18,961 nt of DNA, taken from contig CAMDSG010000018.1 in the NCBI GenBank assembly GCA_945907055.1, positions 1-18,961 on the forward strand. Direction: 5' to 3'. Positions 1-6,407 of this stretch are shown here, in pieces. The DNA is from Bifidobacterium breve (lineage in GTDB: Bacteria > Actinomycetota > Acidimicrobiia > IMCC26256). The position numbers were made by a program, and so were the translations under genes. The notes under the pieces are model-generated. The model searched no databases. It saw only the letters and a list, made by a program, of their open reading frames with translations, and was not told the DNA's origin. How positions within the stretch are numbered: the stretch's first letter is position 1; each line of letters begins with the position of its first letter.

Positions 1-1
1 C

Positions 2-118
2 GTCAGCACCTTCTGGGCCGCCGGTGAGGTTGAGGGAGCGAAGGTCTTCGGTTTCGAGACGCGTACCTCCGATGGTGATCTAGTCATCAAGGATGGACTC
101 GTAGAGGTCGCCACCTGA
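2..118 (+). CDS. C-terminal fragment of an unidentified protein (5' end outside window)
   Basis: An open frame enters from the left edge in frame 2 and ends at TGA 116-118, giving the last 38 residues. The fragment alternates charged and hydrophobic residues (ETRTSDGDLVIKDGLVEVA near the end), like the final beta strands of a small domain. It faintly recalls the end of MaoC-type hotdog hydratases, where an 'xDGxxVxxG' turn precedes the last strand. That is only a resemblance and I do not assign a function. Its TGA overlaps the apparent CTG start of the next gene (CTGA, 115-118), so the two are probably translated together. Confidence 0.6.
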   Translation, partial: VSTFWAAGEVEGAKVFGFETRTSDGDLVIKDGLVEVAT

Positions 119-366
119 GCGAGACAGCCCGGCTGAGGCTCTTCGCCTCTGCTCGGGAGGCAGCGGGCTCCTCAGAGGTTGAGGTACCTGTCGGGGTCCT
201 AGGTGAGATTATCGAGGGTGCTTGCAGCCGATTTGGGCCCGCTTTTGCGGAGGTTATAAAAATCTCGCGCATCTGGGTTAATGGAGAAGAACCTCTTAAG
301 GGCCTAGCGACTCGGATCAAACCCGGGGACGAGGTGGCCGTCCTCCCTCCTGTGAGCGGCGGCTAG
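115..366 (+). CDS. MoaD/ThiS-family ubiquitin-like sulfur carrier, CTG start
   Basis: This 83-residue frame ends in VSGG, the C-terminal Gly-Gly that MoaD and ThiS proteins need for adenylation and thiocarboxylate formation. The N-terminus, RLRLFASAREAAG, is the first beta strand and turn typical of MoaD (RxRLFAxxREAAG). The middle contains VWVNGE-type and IKPGDEVAVLPPV segments, the latter being the usual MoaD stretch before the tail. Length matches MoaD (about 80 residues). The frame is closed upstream by TGA 76-78 and contains no ATG, GTG or TTG before the MoaD fold begins. CTG 115 is the best start: it overlaps the preceding stop and has AGAGG at 103-107 at good spacing. Such proteins donate sulfur in molybdopterin or thiamine synthesis or in other thiolation routes; the partner enzyme is not in the window. 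Confidence 0.85.
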   Translation: MSETARLRLFASAREAAGSSEVEVPVGVLGEIIEGACSRFGPAFAEVIKISRIWVNGEEPLKGLATRIKPGDEVAVLPPVSGG

Positions 367-388
367 CACTAAAGCAGTGGCGGGGCGG

Positions 389-394
389 TAACCT
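389..394 (+). promoter_or_regulatory. -10 hexamer TAACCT for the rsiG-like operon
   Basis: TAACCT lies 9 nt before ATG 404, so transcription would begin at or next to the start codon. No convincing -35 element is visible. AGGA at 398-401 is too close to the ATG to be an ideal Shine-Dalgarno sequence. The spacing matches other unit starts in this window (proC, modA, sirC, hemB). Confidence 0.45.
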
Positions 395-403
395 GTCAGG
401 ACC

Positions 404-919
404 ATGGCCGAATACGTACGTCGCATCGACAAGATCCTCGCCCCAGAGCATGTTGCTGGATTGGAGGCGCGCTCCCTTGATGAGATTCGGGAGATGCGCA
501 GAGAGGCATCCGAGGTCGAGACCGAGGTTTCTTACGTGCGCCGACTCGCCCAGGCTCGTGGTGAGATTCTGAAGGCAGAGATCGATCGACGGAGCGAAGG
601 CGGATCGCTTGCCGACCTCATCGCTCGCCTCCCTGAGATTCTCAGTGACCGTGGCCCGCGCCCCGCGCCCGCTTCAGTGCGTGTGCCCGAGGTACTCGCA
701 CCTTCAATGAGCATCACTTGGAGCCGCGGTACAGAGCATTTAATTGCCGATGACACACTCGCCAATCTGCCACTCCTCTCCGATGAAGAGTTGGCTGAGG
801 CGGTTGATTCACTCAAGGCGCTCGAGCGCGAGGTATCCGATACTCGTCGTCAGTTGCATGGTGTAATTGACGCATTCGATTCGGTGCTCGGTGCGCGAAT
901 CGCAGGCCCTGGGTCCTGA
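404..919 (+). CDS. rsiG: RsiG-like c-di-GMP-binding anti-sigma factor ('aerial mycelium formation protein' family)
   Basis: This 171-residue, mostly helical protein resembles Streptomyces RsiG, which sequesters the sporulation sigma factor WhiG when bound to cyclic di-GMP. RsiG binds the nucleotide through E(X)3S(X)2R(X)3Q(X)3D motifs, one on each helix of an antiparallel coiled coil. Two copies are visible here: E39-S43-R46-Q50-E54 and E141-S145-R148-H152-D156. The first lies in the family-typical EVSYVRRLAQAR helix and is followed by LADLIARLPEILSD (69-82). The second follows LLSDEELAEAV (124-134). A Pro/Ala linker (about 84-100) separates the halves. Relative to the consensus, E54 replaces Asp and H152 replaces Gln. 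It is the first gene of an apparent operon with an HTH regulator and mshA. The family call is strong; c-di-GMP binding and a WhiG-like partner are inferred, and no sigma factor lies in the window. Confidence 0.85.
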   Translation: MAEYVRRIDKILAPEHVAGLEARSLDEIREMRREASEVETEVSYVRRLAQARGEILKAEIDRRSEGGSLADLIARLPEILSDRGPRPAPASVRVPEVLAPSMSITWSRGTEHLIADDTLANLPLLSDEELAEAVDSLKALEREVSDTRRQLHGVIDAFDSVLGARIAGPGS

Positions 920-922
920 TAA

Positions 923-1432
923 ATGGCTGCAACCGATGGCCTCGAGGCCCGGCTGCGTGATCTCGGCGGCTTTATCCGCGAGCAGCGTCACCACGACCGA
1001 ATCTCCCTTCGTAAACTTAGCGAACTTGCTGGCATCTCGAATCCTTATTTGAGTCAGATTGAGCGAGGCCTGCGTAAGCCAAGTGCTGAGATACTTCAAT
1101 CGATAGCGCGTGGTCTGCAGATATCTGCTGAGACGCTATACGTGCGTGCCGGAATTCTCGATGAGCATGAGGAGACTGATCTCGCCGAGCACATCGCGCG
1201 CGATCCTCACTTAAATGATCGACAGAAACAGACCCTCCTAGAGATTTATAGTTCCTTCCGGAGCGAGCGAGCCGATACGCCTGCAGTCTCCGAGGCCTCT
1301 GAATCCTCTGAAGGTAGTGAAGGTATTGAAGGCACTGCAGATGATGCTCGCCTCGAGCCTGTAACCGATCCTGAAGATGGAGTATCGCCAACTGCAACAG
1401 TGCTCCCCGCATCTCTAAAGGCAGTGCTATGA
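923..1432 (+). CDS. XRE-family helix-turn-helix transcriptional regulator
   Basis: The 169-residue protein has an N-terminal HTH_3 domain at about residues 16-72, with the recognition region LRKLSELAGISNPYLSQIER and continuation KPSAEILQSIARGL. It continues with DRQKQTLLEIYSSFR (about 100-114), a helix also found in short actinobacterial XRE regulators related to M. tuberculosis Rv0474. The remaining third is acidic, Ser/Glu/Gly-rich and probably disordered (EASESSEGSEGIEG). The start is 3 nt after the rsiG stop, and the TGA overlaps the mshA ATG (ATGA, 1429-1432), so the gene is inside a coupled operon. No strong Shine-Dalgarno precedes it. It probably binds DNA; its targets cannot be read from the sequence. 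Confidence 0.85.
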   Translation: MAATDGLEARLRDLGGFIREQRHHDRISLRKLSELAGISNPYLSQIERGLRKPSAEILQSIARGLQISAETLYVRAGILDEHEETDLAEHIARDPHLNDRQKQTLLEIYSSFRSERADTPAVSEASESSEGSEGIEGTADDARLEPVTDPEDGVSPTATVLPASLKAVL

Positions 1433-2664
1433 GCCATCGTCAACGCGTGGCAGTGCTTAGCGTCCACACATCTCCTCTCGCTCAACCGGGTTTGGGGGAT
1501 GGAGGTGGAATGAACGTATACGTGCGCGCGCTTGCATCCGCATTGGCGCGTGCCGGAGTCGAGTGCGATGTTCTTACTCGTGCTGATTCCCCTGGTCTTG
1601 ATCCAATTGTTGAGATTGAGCCGGGGTTTCGAGTCGTTCACCTCGATGCTGGTCCAGCCGCCGCGGTTAGCAAGCATGATCTAGTTGAGTTAATCGACCC
1701 TATGACTCAAGCAGCGTTGGCGTATCTATCGGGGCCCAACTCAGTAGATGTAATCCACGCTAACTACTGGATCTCAGGCGCAGTTGGCCACAAACTCAAA
1801 CATGCTTTGGATCTTCCGCTAGCCGCAACTTTTCATACTTTGGCTCGTGTTAAGGCAGATGCAGGTATCGACGATGATGTGGACGACCGCACTCGAATTG
1901 AGCACGAGGTAATTGAGTGTGCAGATTTGATGCTTGCATCTACCGATGAAGAGGTGACTCAACTCGTTGATCTATACGGAGGGAGCCGGGAGCGAATAGC
2001 CGTTGTGCCTCCGGGGGTTGACCACGAACGCTTTAACCCTGGCACGCCCGCAGACCGTGCTGCAGCGCGATCAATGCTCGGACTCGGTGATCGCCCTACC
2101 CTGCTATTCGCTGGTCGAATTCAAGCGCTAAAGGGAGCAGACCTAGCCGTTAGGGCTCTAGCGGCTCTCAATAATCCCGAGGCGCTGCTCCTGATCGTCG
2201 GAGGCCCGAGCGGCCTAGAGGGCGAACGCGAACTCGCGAAGCTGCACGCACAGGTCGGAGAGCTTGGACTTAACAACCAGGTTCGGTTCATGCTTCCTCA
2301 GGCCCACGACTCGCTGGCCGGTCTATATCGCGCAGCAGATGTCTGTGTTGTTCCAAGTCGCGCAGAGTCCTTTGGCCTAGTTGCGTTAGAGGCAGCAGCC
2401 TGTGGAACACCTGTTGTCGCAGCGGCCGTCGGTGGGCTTACCTCGATAATAGAGGACGGTAAGACGGGGTTCCTAGTTGAGTCGCGAGATGCGTTGGCAT
2501 TCGCCGCACCGATTGAGCGATTAATTCGAGACCGAGCCTTTGCTCAATCGATGGGTGAGGCCGCTGAGCAGCGATCACGTCGTTATGCATGGACGATGAC
2601 TGCAGCACGGCTTCGACTTCTGTTCTCTGAACTTTCACTTCGCGAGCCAACTTTCTGCCAGTGA
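1429..2664 (+). CDS. mshA: GT4-family glycosyltransferase, probable MshA (mycothiol biosynthesis)
   Basis: MshA transfers GlcNAc from UDP-GlcNAc to inositol 3-phosphate, the first step of mycothiol synthesis in actinobacteria. The 411-residue protein begins RVAVLSVHTSPLAQPG and continues GDGGGMNVYV (23-32), the acceptor-site region characteristic of MshA. HANYWISG (110-117) and ATFHTLARVKAD (133-144) are further MshA-like segments. The donor-binding half has PPGVDHERF (194-202), GRIQALKG (229-236, with R230 and K235 as phosphate contacts) and the GT4 E-x7-E pair E313/E321 in ESFGLVALE. At 411 residues it is somewhat shorter than mycobacterial MshA. Its ATG overlaps the preceding stop. The YbjN-like gene downstream matches the Rv0486-Rv0487 order in M. 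tuberculosis, which supports MshA over a general GT4 enzyme. Confidence 0.88.
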   Translation: MSHRQRVAVLSVHTSPLAQPGLGDGGGMNVYVRALASALARAGVECDVLTRADSPGLDPIVEIEPGFRVVHLDAGPAAAVSKHDLVELIDPMTQAALAYLSGPNSVDVIHANYWISGAVGHKLKHALDLPLAATFHTLARVKADAGIDDDVDDRTRIEHEVIECADLMLASTDEEVTQLVDLYGGSRERIAVVPPGVDHERFNPGTPADRAAARSMLGLGDRPTLLFAGRIQALKGADLAVRALAALNNPEALLLIVGGPSGLEGERELAKLHAQVGELGLNNQVRFMLPQAHDSLAGLYRAADVCVVPSRAESFGLVALEAAACGTPVVAAAVGGLTSIIEDGKTGFLVESRDALAFAAPIERLIRDRAFAQSMGEAAEQRSRRYAWTMTAARLRLLFSELSLREPTFCQ

Positions 2665-2710
2665 TGTGGCCAGCGATGTGGCGCGCCTTTAAGAGGGAGT
2701 ATCTGCTTTG

Positions 2711-3142
2711 ATGGAGGAGGCGCACGCTCTAATAGATGCCCATCTCTTCGGCCCGATTAGTGCCGAGCCCGCTATTCAGCACGTTGAGTACGACGCAGAG
2801 CTACGCCGCTGGTATGTGCGTTTTGGGTGCGACGGTCGTGATGCGGCAACAATTTATTTTGACCTGCATCAGCGAACTCTCCGCCATGAACTTTATTTTC
2901 TCCCCTCACCCGAGGACCAGGCGAGGAAGGCCGAGTTAGCAATCTGGGTACTTCAACGTAACCACAACCTATATGGGACACGATTCTCGATGGGCCCGGA
3001 GGGCGATATCTACCTCACTGGCCGCCTGGCTCTTGAACACCTAACCGTGGGGGAGCTTGACCGAATCATGGGCGTTCTACACGAGGTAGTCGAGCGGTGG
3101 TTCGGGGCTGCTGTGAAGATCGCCTACGGGAAGCGCCCCTAA
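2711..3142 (+). CDS. YbjN-domain protein (Rv0487-like)
   Basis: This 143-residue soluble protein has the YbjN/type III secretion chaperone-like pattern: RRWYVRFGCDGRDAATIYFDLHQRTL in the first half, WVLQRNHNLYGTRFSMGPEGDIYL in the middle and a C-terminal helix ending VVERWFGAAVKIAYG. The conserved 'LLxxNhxlygxrFsigpdGdiyLtgrlp' sense of the middle segment is clear. It follows mshA by 46 nt, as Rv0487 follows mshA in M. tuberculosis. ATG 2711 is preferred because GAGGGAG lies about 12 nt upstream; an adjacent TTG at 2708 would add one residue. The biochemical role of this family is unknown, and the mshA link is positional only. Confidence 0.8.
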   Translation: MEEAHALIDAHLFGPISAEPAIQHVEYDAELRRWYVRFGCDGRDAATIYFDLHQRTLRHELYFLPSPEDQARKAELAIWVLQRNHNLYGTRFSMGPEGDIYLTGRLALEHLTVGELDRIMGVLHEVVERWFGAAVKIAYGKRP

Positions 3143-3164
3143 TTTGTTGCTTTCAAATTTTCCC

Positions 3165-3193
3165 TTGTAGTGCTCTTAGTCCTCGGATAGTTT
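3165..3193 (+). promoter_or_regulatory. Candidate promoter TTGTAG-N17-TAGTTT with A/T-rich upstream tract
   Basis: TTGTAG (3165-3170) and TAGTTT (3188-3193) are separated by exactly 17 nt. They are preceded by an A/T-rich stretch (3141-3160) that contains the inverted pair AATTTG/CAAATT and could act as an UP element. Transcription would begin near 3200, more than 200 nt before proC, which has its own -10. The transcript would therefore start in non-coding DNA. Confidence 0.4.
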
Positions 3194-3199
3194 CGCTTC

Positions 3200-3345
3200 G
3201 TCGAGACCGAGAGGTATTGACAACGGTGTGGCCCGAGGTGCACGGAGCCCACCCCGCTCGGGGAAGTGCGGGGTACGGCGAAGGTCTCTCGGGCCGATCC
3301 GCGTCACGGCGCAGGTGCCAAGGGAACTGCGACCTCGCATCACTG
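3200..3345 (+). ncRNA. Candidate structured RNA in the ybjN-proC gap (unknown family)
   Basis: The gap 3143-3407 (265 nt) contains no convincing coding frame. Downstream of a promoter-like sequence, complementary segments nest. CCGAGAG (3207-3213) can pair with CTCTCGG (3286-3292), extended by two G-U pairs. Inside it CCCGAG (3232-3237) can pair with CTCGGG (3257-3262). An alternative hairpin CCCCGC/GCGGGG (3252-3257/3268-3273) competes. GCCG/CGGC (3293-3296/3307-3310) and CGCAG/CTGCG (3310-3314/3327-3331) follow. I see no hallmark of SRP RNA, RNase P RNA, tmRNA, 6S RNA or a known riboswitch. The 3' boundary is a guess. It could also be a fortuitous G/C-rich spacer. Confidence 0.3.
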
Positions 3346-3394
3346 CTTGCGCGACTTGTTCTCTAACCTCCCGGAAACTCTCCCCTGTGGCGGT

Positions 3395-3400
3395 TACCCT
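3395..3400 (+). promoter_or_regulatory. -10 hexamer TACCCT for proC
   Basis: TACCCT ends 7 nt before ATG 3408, so the mRNA would be leaderless or nearly so. No clear -35 lies 16-18 nt upstream. A short AGG (3404-3406) is too close to the ATG to be a standard Shine-Dalgarno. The position supports ATG 3408 over the longer upstream frame. Confidence 0.45.
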
Positions 3401-3407
3401 CGCAGGT

Positions 3408-4214
3408 ATGAAGCGCATTGCAATTCTTGGCGGGGGGCGTATGGGGGAGGCACTCCTCATGGGTCTTCTCAATGGCGGCTATGAAGCGAGTGCCATCAGC
3501 ATCGCGGAGCAACACCTAGAGCGCTGTAAAGAGATTGAGAAGAACGCTCCAGGGGTAACGGTGGGCGCAGATGCCTCGAGAATCGTCGCGGGTGCCGACC
3601 TTGTGATTGTGGCCGTTAAGCCCAATGATGTTGCGAGCGTTCTAGAGGGTGCGCGTGACTCAATCTCAACGAGTGCATGCATTCTCTCAATTGCAGCGGG
3701 GATCACGATTGCTGATCTCGAGTCGTTGGTCCCGGGCCGCGCAGTGATTCGAGCCATGCCGAATACGCCAGCATTGGTTGGACGCGGTGCAACAGCGATT
3801 GTGCTGAGTGTTCTTGCGACCGATGAGGATGCAGAGATGGCGGAGCAGGTGCTTGGTTATGTCGGCATCGTCGAGCGAGTAACAGAGGATTTGATAGATG
3901 CAGTAACCGGGCTATCAGGCTCTGGACCTGCCTATATTTTTCTTGTCATTGAGGCGCTCGTCGATGCGGGTATTCAGAATGGACTCCCGCGCGAATTAGT
4001 AGAGCGCCTTGTTGAGCAGACTGTTGCGGGCTCGATCGAGTTGCTAATGGCGAGTAGTGAGGGTCCGATTGAGTTGCGTGCTCAGGTAACTTCGCCAGGC
4101 GGAACGACTGCGGAGGGGATACGCGCGCTCGAAGAGCACGGACTGCGAGCGGCGATTACCGACGCAGTTACCAAGGCCAAACTGCGCTCGATTGAGTTAG
4201 GGCGCCGGGATTGA
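3408..4214 (+). CDS. proC: Pyrroline-5-carboxylate reductase
   Basis: ProC reduces 1-pyrroline-5-carboxylate to proline with NAD(P)H in the cytosol. The 268-residue protein starts KRIAILGGGRMGEAL, a Rossmann GxGxMG-type loop. It continues with IVAVKPNDV, IRAMPNTPALVGRG (about 117-130), LSGSGPAYIF and VTSPGGTTAEGI, all ProC signatures; the last is the C-terminal substrate-site motif. Length is standard. The frame stays open to GTG 3228, but the extra 60 residues are unlike ProC, and a -10 hexamer sits just before ATG 3408. The stop overlaps a TTG that could start the next gene. M. tuberculosis likewise has proC (Rv0500) next to a small excisionase-like HTH gene, here one gene further on. Confidence 0.95.
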   Translation: MKRIAILGGGRMGEALLMGLLNGGYEASAISIAEQHLERCKEIEKNAPGVTVGADASRIVAGADLVIVAVKPNDVASVLEGARDSISTSACILSIAAGITIADLESLVPGRAVIRAMPNTPALVGRGATAIVLSVLATDEDAEMAEQVLGYVGIVERVTEDLIDAVTGLSGSGPAYIFLVIEALVDAGIQNGLPRELVERLVEQTVAGSIELLMASSEGPIELRAQVTSPGGTTAEGIRALEEHGLRAAITDAVTKAKLRSIELGRRD

Positions 4215-5104
4215 ATCGGCGGCCAGCTCACCTCGGAGATGGACCCGAGCAGCAGGGTCGCCCCAGATCAACGCATGTGGCAACCGAGCGATCCAAAAGT
4301 AGGAGCGTTGATGAAGAGATCCTCCGCTCTCACCTCGCAGGGCGCCATGAGTTATTCGGATTCGCTGAGACACAGTCACTCATTCGCCGTGTTGTAGCTG
4401 GTACCCCCGAGGCGCTTCTAGGGATGGATAGGTTCATCGACTTAACCGATGGCGTAGTTGAAGCAACGGCTCGACACATCTGGGGCTGGAGAGCGCGTGA
4501 TGCTGCAGCATGGACAGACCCGCACTGCACGATTGCCGGGATGCGCGCGGCATTGGTACGCATCCTTGACGTCTCTAGACGCGGTGGCGTAATAGCGTTC
4601 GCAACAGGGCGACCCGCATCGCTACTACCGCTTTACGCGGACCTTGCGCTCTTAGCAGCGTCGCAGGGAGCGGAGATTTTTGGGGGTCACGAGTTTGACG
4701 CCCCAAAATATTCAAGCCCGGAACCTTTAGCGCTCGCGAGCGCTACCTTCTCAGTCGCCGGGAATCCCCGGGCTCGCCTCGTATGGCAAAACGGTGTGGC
4801 GCTAGTTGAATCTGGCGGAAATCTGATCTCGGATACTGCAATGCGGGCAGCCGACGCACTCTTTGCCGGGAGCGAGACCCCAGATTTAGTAGTCGCCGAT
4901 AGGGGCTTTGCTGGGACTGCAATTGAACTCGGATCTGAGGTAGTGGCCTTCGCAGATCTCGATGCAATTGCCCTAGGAGTAGCGGCGGCTAGAGGCCTTC
5001 CAGTAACTATCGTGCCGGTTCAAGAGCAGCGGCCGCCTCATTGTTACCGGGTACTGAGCACTCTCGCTGATCTCCCAGGCGATGGGTTAGATCAGCCGAG
5101 CTGA
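4211..5104 (+). CDS. Actinobacterial 'Phosphatase' domain family protein
   Basis: The protein matches the pattern of a family annotated simply as phosphatase in actinobacteria (Pfam domain named Phosphatase). Recognisable parts are the N-terminal EEILRSHLAG helix, GVIAFATGRPASLLPLYADLA (compare the family's LLATGHPxGLLxLYxxxA), DLVVADRGFAGTAIELG (compare DLVVADHGWAGAA) and VVAFADLDAIALGVAAARG followed by VTIVPVQEQRPPHCY. It has no signal peptide and looks cytosolic. Substrate and catalytic mechanism are not known to me. Start choice is uncertain. TTG 4211 overlaps the proC stop (TTGA) and gives 297 residues. GTG 4277 gives 275 residues and an N-terminus closer to the family, without the unconvincing first 22 residues. 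Neither has a clear Shine-Dalgarno. Confidence 0.75.
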   Translation: MNRRPAHLGDGPEQQGRPRSTHVATERSKSRSVDEEILRSHLAGRHELFGFAETQSLIRRVVAGTPEALLGMDRFIDLTDGVVEATARHIWGWRARDAAAWTDPHCTIAGMRAALVRILDVSRRGGVIAFATGRPASLLPLYADLALLAASQGAEIFGGHEFDAPKYSSPEPLALASATFSVAGNPRARLVWQNGVALVESGGNLISDTAMRAADALFAGSETPDLVVADRGFAGTAIELGSEVVAFADLDAIALGVAAARGLPVTIVPVQEQRPPHCYRVLSTLADLPGDGLDQPS

Positions 5105-5168
5105 GGCCTTCCCAAGTGAAGTTATGACTGCACCTAGGAGCCTCGATGGTGGGCGCGCCGTGTGCCCA

Positions 5169-5206
5169 CGGAGTCTGGGTCTGATCTCGACTCCGTCTTC
5201 GTTCTC
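5169..5206 (+). terminator. Candidate intrinsic terminator after the phosphatase gene
   Basis: CGGAGTC (5169-5175) is followed by a 13-nt loop and its exact complement GACTCCG (5189-5195), then the pyrimidine-rich TCTTCGTTCTC. It lies 65 nt after the phosphatase stop and ahead of the promoter-like TACACT of the next gene. The U-tract is interrupted, so efficiency is uncertain. Confidence 0.5.
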
Positions 5207-5260
5207 AGAGTCAGACATTGGCAACATGCCCCACGTTCGACAGCAGAGGCCCCATACCCC

Positions 5261-5266
5261 TACACT
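5261..5266 (+). promoter_or_regulatory. -10 hexamer TACACT upstream of the HTH gene
   Basis: TACACT lies between the terminator-like hairpin and the HTH gene. TTCGAC at 5236-5241 is a weak -35 candidate at 19-nt spacing. A start near 5273 would leave a short leader containing GGAGG (5283-5287), unlike the leaderless units elsewhere in the window. Confidence 0.35.
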
Positions 5267-5298
5267 CCCAATTCACCTGAGTGGAGGTCTTATTAGTC

Positions 5299-5487
5299 GT
5301 GTCACAGCCCTTATCGAAATCAAGGTTCCTTACAGTGCAGGAGGTGGCAGACCTCATGCGCGTCTCGACCATGACTGTTTATCGAATCATCAAAGCGGGT
5401 GACCTTGCAGCCGTTCGCGTTGGCAGGTCATTCCGAGTGCGCGAATCTGACGTAGACGCCTACCTCGGCGCTCGTTACTCGCAGTAG
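5299..5487 (+). CDS. Small excisionase/MerR-type helix-turn-helix DNA-binding protein
   Basis: A 62-residue protein made almost wholly of one winged HTH domain: FLTVQEVADLMRVSTMTVYR, then IIKAGDLAAVRVGRSFRVRESDVDAYL. This is the 'DNA-binding protein, excisionase family' pattern seen in Rv0500A of M. tuberculosis and in short actinobacterial HTH proteins near proC. Despite the family name nothing nearby suggests a prophage, so a housekeeping or architectural regulator is likelier. GTG 5299 is chosen because GGAGG (5283-5287) lies 11 nt upstream. An in-frame GTG at 5281 would add six hydrophobic residues and is possible. The next gene starts 14 nt after its stop. Confidence 0.85.
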   Translation: MSQPLSKSRFLTVQEVADLMRVSTMTVYRIIKAGDLAAVRVGRSFRVRESDVDAYLGARYSQ

Positions 5488-5501
5488 TAAGCGGCCTGCC
5501 G

Positions 5502-6407
5502 GTGGCGACCCCTCGCCCTGAGTTCGTATCGTTCCTCTCCGATTACGGATTGGCCGACGAGTTTGTTGGTGTCTGTAAATCTGTGATCCTCTCGATCGCT
5601 CCCCATCTACAGATCATTGACGTAAGCCACAACATCCCTGCACATGATGTGCGCGCCGGTGCTCTGACTCTCGTGCGCGCTGCTCAGTATCTGCCCGTCG
5701 GAATTATTCTCGCAGTTGTAGATCCAGGCGTAGGGACAGATCGCAGAGCAATTGCAGTTCAGACAGAGAGCTGCATTTTGATCGGCCCTGATAACGGCAT
5801 CCTCGCACCCGCTGTTGCGATTCTTGGTGGCGCGCTAAGTGCTGTCTCGCTGACAAATCCTGATTACTTACTTGAGTCCGCTGGGCCTACATTCGCAGGC
5901 CGAGATGTATTTGCACCCGCTGCAGGTTTTATTGCCTCTGGTATCGCGCTCGCTGACCTAGGCGAGAGTATCGACCCTGCATCGCTCACTCCCGGGATGC
6001 TGCCGATTGCAGATACGGATGGTGATGAGATTCGTGCTGAGATCTGGTGGATTGATTCCTTTGGCAACGCTCAGATCAATATCGGTCCTGAGTCGCTCGA
6101 GGAGCGCGGCCTTGTAGTGGGCGATCAGATTGAGGTAAAAATTCGCGACAATGTCGGGATGCTTCGCTGGGTTCATACCTATGCAGATGCCAAGTCATCT
6201 GAGTTTGCATTAGTTGTCGACTCGTATGGACTGTGCTCGTTAGTTCTTGACCGGCGCTCTGCCGCAGTTGAGCACGATCTACGAATTGGCACAGAGGTGC
6301 GTATCTCAACGCCGCCTGCGAGCGTTGTGAGCGCCGGAGAGCGAACAAATAGAGAGCCGTTAGTCACAGAGGTCAGCATCACGCGCCCAATAGGAGAATC
6401 AGAATGA
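5502..6407 (+). CDS. SAM hydroxide adenosyltransferase (DUF62) family protein, possibly altered active site
   Basis: The 301-residue protein belongs to the family of SAM hydrolases (adenosine-forming) that also contains fluorinase FlA and chlorinase SalL. Visible signatures: FLSDYGLADEFVG (11-23), VVDPGVGTDRRAIAV (72-86), GPDNGILAPAV (95-105), TFAGRDVFAPAAGFIASG (130-147) and IDSFGNAQINI in the C-terminal barrel. D74 and R81 occupy the positions of Asp68 and Arg75 of the archaeal hydrolase's Asp-Arg-His triad. The third position, usually in TFHGRD, is A132 here, and the second common His (AAHLA) is also absent (AGF). It may therefore be impaired, or specialised for another nucleophile. GTG 5502 lacks a Shine-Dalgarno. 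The stop overlaps a 28-residue gene. Confidence 0.85.
   Translation: MATPRPEFVSFLSDYGLADEFVGVCKSVILSIAPHLQIIDVSHNIPAHDVRAGALTLVRAAQYLPVGIILAVVDPGVGTDRRAIAVQTESCILIGPDNGILAPAVAILGGALSAVSLTNPDYLLESAGPTFAGRDVFAPAAGFIASGIALADLGESIDPASLTPGMLPIADTDGDEIRAEIWWIDSFGNAQINIGPESLEERGLVVGDQIEVKIRDNVGMLRWVHTYADAKSSEFALVVDSYGLCSLVLDRRSAAVEHDLRIGTEVRISTPPASVVSAGERTNREPLVTEVSITRPIGESE

Noticed and set aside
3217..3222. TTGACA as a consensus -35 element
   Set aside because: No TANNNT lies 16-19 nt downstream; the proC -10 is over 170 nt away.
3228..3407. 60-residue N-terminal extension of proC from GTG 3228
   Set aside because: Arg/Ser/Pro-rich sequence unlike ProC, whereas ATG 3408 begins exactly at the Rossmann strand and has a -10 hexamer just upstream.
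5299..5487. Excisionase-like protein as a sign of a prophage or integrative element
   Set aside because: No integrase, attachment-site repeat or phage gene nearby; the same family sits near proC in other actinobacteria.
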